A stretch of DNA of 64,000 nt, taken from NCBI RefSeq assembly GCF_003569005.1, contig NZ_BCUR01000004.1, forward strand, positions 2,410,516 to 2,474,515. The letters run 5' to 3'. Source of the DNA: Vibrio superstes. GTDB lineage: Bacteria; Pseudomonadota; Gammaproteobacteria; Enterobacterales; Vibrionaceae. Position 1 is the stretch's first letter; the number at the start of each line of letters is the position of its first letter. The notes under the pieces were generated by a model that saw only the letters and a list, made by a program, of their open reading frames with translations, ran no database searches and was not told where the DNA came from. Below are positions 62,723 through 64,000 of the stretch, in pieces. The translations under genes were made by a program, and so were the position numbers.

Positions 62723-63580
62723 TTAATCCAGTTTCAAGAACTGTCTAACCCTTGGTGAGTCAGGGTCAGTAAAGAATTTCTCGGGCGGATTCTTTTCTAT
62801 CAAGATGCCCTTTTCAAGAAACACTACTTGGCTTGAAACATTTCTGGCAAATTCCATTTCATGGGTCACCACTACCATGGTATAGCCCTCTTTAGACAGC
62901 TTTTGCATCACCAATAGAACCTCATCCACCAGCTCAGGGTCAAGAGCAGACGTCGGTTCATCAAACAATAACACCTCAGGCTCCATTGCAAGAGCACGAG
63001 CTATGGCAACACGCTGTTTCTGACCACCAGAGAGCATACTTGGGTAGCTGTCGAGCTTGTGTGACATCCCCACCTTTTCTAGCTGCACTTTGGCAATGTC
63101 TTCAGCCTCTGCTTTCGACATTTTCTTAACGTGCAATAAGGCTTCCATCACGTTCTTAAGCACCGTAAGATGCGGCCAAAGGTTGAACCCTTGAAAGACC
63201 ATACCAATTCGCTCACGCATCTTTGCTAGATCACGATACTTAAGAGGCTTATCCGTTTGTGGATTTATGCCAATGCGTTCATCCCCAAGGTGAATGGTGC
63301 CGCGTTCAGGTTGCTCAAGCCAGTTCATACAGCGCAGAAGTGTTGACTTACCTGATCCAGAGGAACCAAGGATACTCACCACCTCCCCTTTTTTGATGGT
63401 CAGGTTGATATCTCTTAACACCTCAATGCCATCAAATTGCTTGGACAGATTCACTACCTTCACGATATCTTCAGCATCACTCGCAACAGCTGGCTCTGAG
63501 TGTTTGATGGGCAGCTCAACCACGGCCGCAACCTCTTCATATGATTCAACGGTCTTTGTTTCTAACGTTTGATTAAGCAT
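62723..63580 (-). CDS. Amino-acid ABC transporter ATP-binding protein
   Basis: 285 residues with Walker A GSSGSGKST (72-80), Q-loop VFQGFNLWPHL, signature LSGGQKQR, Walker B VLLFDEPTSALDPE and switch His in VVTHEM. The sequence fits the polar amino acid transporter class (GlnQ/HisP type). The first 38 residues form an acidic extension not usual for the class. It overlaps the permease stop by eight bases. Substrate is unknown. Confidence 0.92.
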   Translation of the reverse strand: MLNQTLETKTVESYEEVAAVVELPIKHSEPAVASDAEDIVKVVNLSKQFDGIEVLRDINLTIKKGEVVSILGSSGSGKSTLLRCMNWLEQPERGTIHLGDERIGINPQTDKPLKYRDLAKMRERIGMVFQGFNLWPHLTVLKNVMEALLHVKKMSKAEAEDIAKVQLEKVGMSHKLDSYPSMLSGGQKQRVAIARALAMEPEVLLFDEPTSALDPELVDEVLLVMQKLSKEGYTMVVVTHEMEFARNVSSQVVFLEKGILIEKNPPEKFFTDPDSPRVRQFLKLD

Positions 63581-64000
63581 GGCTTAGCCCTCTTTCTTGA
63601 ACTTTATTGAGCATAGTTTTCGTGATCTGTTCTATGACGATACTGATCAGCCAGTACAGTGCGATAGCGACAATAAACGCATTTAGTGGGATGAAATAAG
63701 TTGATTGAATGCTGTTGGCCGCTGCGGTGATCTCTCCTACCGTGATGATGCACAAGAACGCAGTATCTTTGAGACAGATGATCAGTTGATTAGCAATCAA
63801 AGGCACTGATTTAAACAGCACATTGGGTACGACAACGCGACTGAAGATCTTAAATTTTGAAAAGCCACAGGCTTGAGCTGCCTCTATAAAACCAGAATCT
63901 AGCCCCTTTCTAATGCCACGAAAAATTTCACAAAAATAGGTGCCGTGATACAAGCTCAATGAAACCAACCCTGCGGTAAAGGCATCCATGCGGATACCCA
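63573..64000 (-). CDS. Amino-acid ABC transporter permease, 5' part outside the window
   Basis: C-terminal part of a HisM/GlnP-type inner-membrane permease. SLSLYHGTYFCEIFRGIRKGLDSGFIEAAQACGFSKFKIFSRVVVPN contains the EAA motif that contacts the ATPase, followed by hydrophobic segments (SVPLIANQLIICLKDTAFLCIITVG, FIVAIALYWLISIVIEQ). The reading frame stays open to the window edge, so the true start lies beyond 64000. It is transcribed ahead of the ATPase gene in the same operon. Confidence 0.9.
   Translation of the reverse strand, partial: GIRMDAFTAGLVSLSLYHGTYFCEIFRGIRKGLDSGFIEAAQACGFSKFKIFSRVVVPNVLFKSVPLIANQLIICLKDTAFLCIITVGEITAAANSIQSTYFIPLNAFIVAIALYWLISIVIEQITKTMLNKVQERGLSHA

Overview
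The window looks like a Vibrio chromosome (Gammaproteobacteria). The gene order purL - mltF - tadA, the minor-pilin cluster next to dnaJ-dnaK-grpE, nadK-recN-bamE, rnfH-ratA, smpB-ssrA, and a tmRNA tag reading ANDENYALAA all fit that group. In V. cholerae the 3' end of ssrA is the integration site of the pathogenicity island VPI-1, and here the same site is occupied by other islands.

Core part 1 (1-22537): the 5' part of purL, the lytic transglycosylase mltF, a 44-codon basic ORF, tadA, a LysR regulator divergent from a formaldehyde detoxification pair (frmA, fghA), an AbgT-family transporter, a four-gene minor pilin operon (FimT/PilW/PilX/PilV types), the heat-shock genes grpE, dnaK and dnaJ with sigma-32-like promoters, nadK, SOS-controlled recN, bamE, rnfH/ratA, smpB and ssrA.

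Island 1 (about 22538-37826) starts at the ssrA 3' end and closes with a 19-bp copy of it. It carries two related tyrosine recombinases, a RepA-like ATPase followed by a 21-bp perfect hairpin, a 1.7-kb gene-poor decayed stretch with large palindromes, four phased 22-bp dyads in front of a stand-alone DndB-like gene, an HUH relaxase resembling MobV, a metallophosphoesterase, a possible toxin-antitoxin pair (Xre/MbcA/ParS-type antitoxin plus unknown partner) and small exported proteins. It is probably a mobilizable element.

Island 2 (about 37827-55955) has a P4-type integrase beside the internal att copy and ends at a third att-like copy. TTGTTCCCCA repeats lie near both ends and are probably integrase arm sites. 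Its core is a defence cluster. A five-gene minus-strand operon encodes a SNF2 helicase, a GHKL ATPase, an unknown protein sharing the GHKL protein's C-terminal domain, a McrB-like AAA protein and a McrC/LlaJI-like nuclease. It is divergent from a cytosine methyltransferase with its own helix-turn-helix and two CCGG-containing operator-like repeats. A probable PD-(D/E)xK nuclease gene and a KfrA-like gene follow. The right part holds an AlpA-like regulator, another P4-type integrase, a 570-base apparently structured noncoding region, a third kind of integrase and several unknown genes.

Core part 2 (55956-64000): a small exported protein, a PL7 alginate lyase, a KduD-type dehydrogenase, glucuronate isomerase, a heparinase II/III-type polysaccharide lyase, and an amino-acid ABC transporter that runs off the end. 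Together these suggest use of uronate polymers of marine origin.

All functions are assigned from motifs and family knowledge. No alignments or structure predictions were run.
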